A DNA stretch of 62,563 bases from Fidelibacterota bacterium (lineage in GTDB: Bacteria; Fidelibacterota; Marinisomatia; SCGC-AAA003-L08; D37C17): contig SCKP01000004.1 in NCBI GenBank assembly GCA_004124405.1, positions 1-62,563 on the forward strand. Direction: 5' to 3'. The translations under genes and the position numbers were made by a program. The notes below the pieces were generated by a model. The model searched no databases. It was not told the DNA's origin and was given only the letters and a program-made list of their open reading frames with translations. Shown piece by piece: positions 62,401 through 62,563 of this stretch (the first letter of the stretch is position 1; each line of letters starts with the position of its first letter).

Positions 62401-62563
62401 AGAAAATTTATTAAAATTTAGTAGATCTATATTTTTCAATATAATCTATATAATTTATATTTTACCTCTTTTAGCTTTTTCTATTTTCTAGTTCTCTTTA
62501 ACGATTCTAAACTGTTTTACTTATCTCTTTGTTATTTTTGCTATTCCCTAGCTTTTTTTTCTA
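62401..62563. other. A+T- and pyrimidine-rich low-complexity end
   Basis: The last 163 bases contain no ORF and shift from A/T repeats to a strand rich in T and C with repeated CTATT, CTAG and TTTTCT units. It looks unlike the rest of the window and may be a natural intergenic stretch or an artefact at a contig end. Confidence 0.4.

Overview
The window looks like a chromosomal piece of a Gram-negative, free-living heterotroph of the FCB group, most likely Candidatus Neomarinimicrobiota (Marinimicrobia/SAR406). This rests on a moderate A+T bias, many TTG/GTG or SD-poor starts, DUF4835 and DUF2723 proteins, an outer-membrane apparatus (porins, lipoproteins, EnvC-like protein) and an aa3-type oxidase operon. 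The assignment is inference; no rRNA or other decisive marker is present. No CRISPR array, IS transposase or intact tRNA was found.

Layout. 1-8.7 kb: a degenerate tRNA-Phe-like relic, small membrane proteins, a DUF1801 gene, a broken gene, the translationally coupled DUF4835 / envC-like / holB set (minus strand), a hydrolase and ligA. 8.7-12.9 kb: a quinone oxidoreductase, then a cysteine locus. That locus has a short leader ORF with four consecutive Cys codons, a strong terminator hairpin, cysteine synthase (cysM type), a JAMM peptidase (Mec type) and a fusion of a ubiquitin-like sulfur carrier, an E1-like adenylyltransferase and a rhodanese. It reads as a self-contained thiocarboxylate route to cysteine with a Cys-sensing attenuator, and is the most interesting find here. 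13-19.7 kb (minus strand): hspQ, a TlpA-like lipoprotein, an NAD-dependent formate dehydrogenase, a class III cyclase, and an A+T-rich operon with a MESH1-like alarmone hydrolase, a RecB/Cas4-like nuclease, a DEDDh exonuclease and a 53-aa protein. 20.2-30.1 kb: a complete reductive pyrimidine degradation operon (nucleobase permease, PreT/PreA, dihydropyrimidinase, beta-ureidopropionase, omega-aminotransferase, CoA-acylating semialdehyde dehydrogenase) ending in a yeast-type cytosine deaminase that would feed cytosine into it. 30-36.3 kb: mixed housekeeping genes and a structured, doubly terminated intergenic region. 36.3-38.7 kb: a Fur-box-like palindrome in front of a porin, a flavinylated FMN-binding protein and a membrane protein. 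39-50 kb: valS, recG, a DUF2723 membrane protein, a GT2 glycosyltransferase, an AI-2E family protein and a tgt that lacks its zinc cysteines. 50-57 kb (minus strand): proline iminopeptidase, a 2-hydroxyacid dehydrogenase, a PolB-like exonuclease and a six-gene cytochrome c oxidase operon with two unknown small proteins. 57-60 kb: a phosphate module (Na/Pi symporter, PhoU-like protein, 55-aa membrane protein, porin). 60-62.6 kb: an AgcS symporter, a frameshifted small lipoprotein, another lipoprotein and a low-complexity end.

Several genes encode fewer than 60 residues (8503, 14122, 17381, 58926 and others). They are supported by start/stop coupling, ribosome binding sites or membrane segments.
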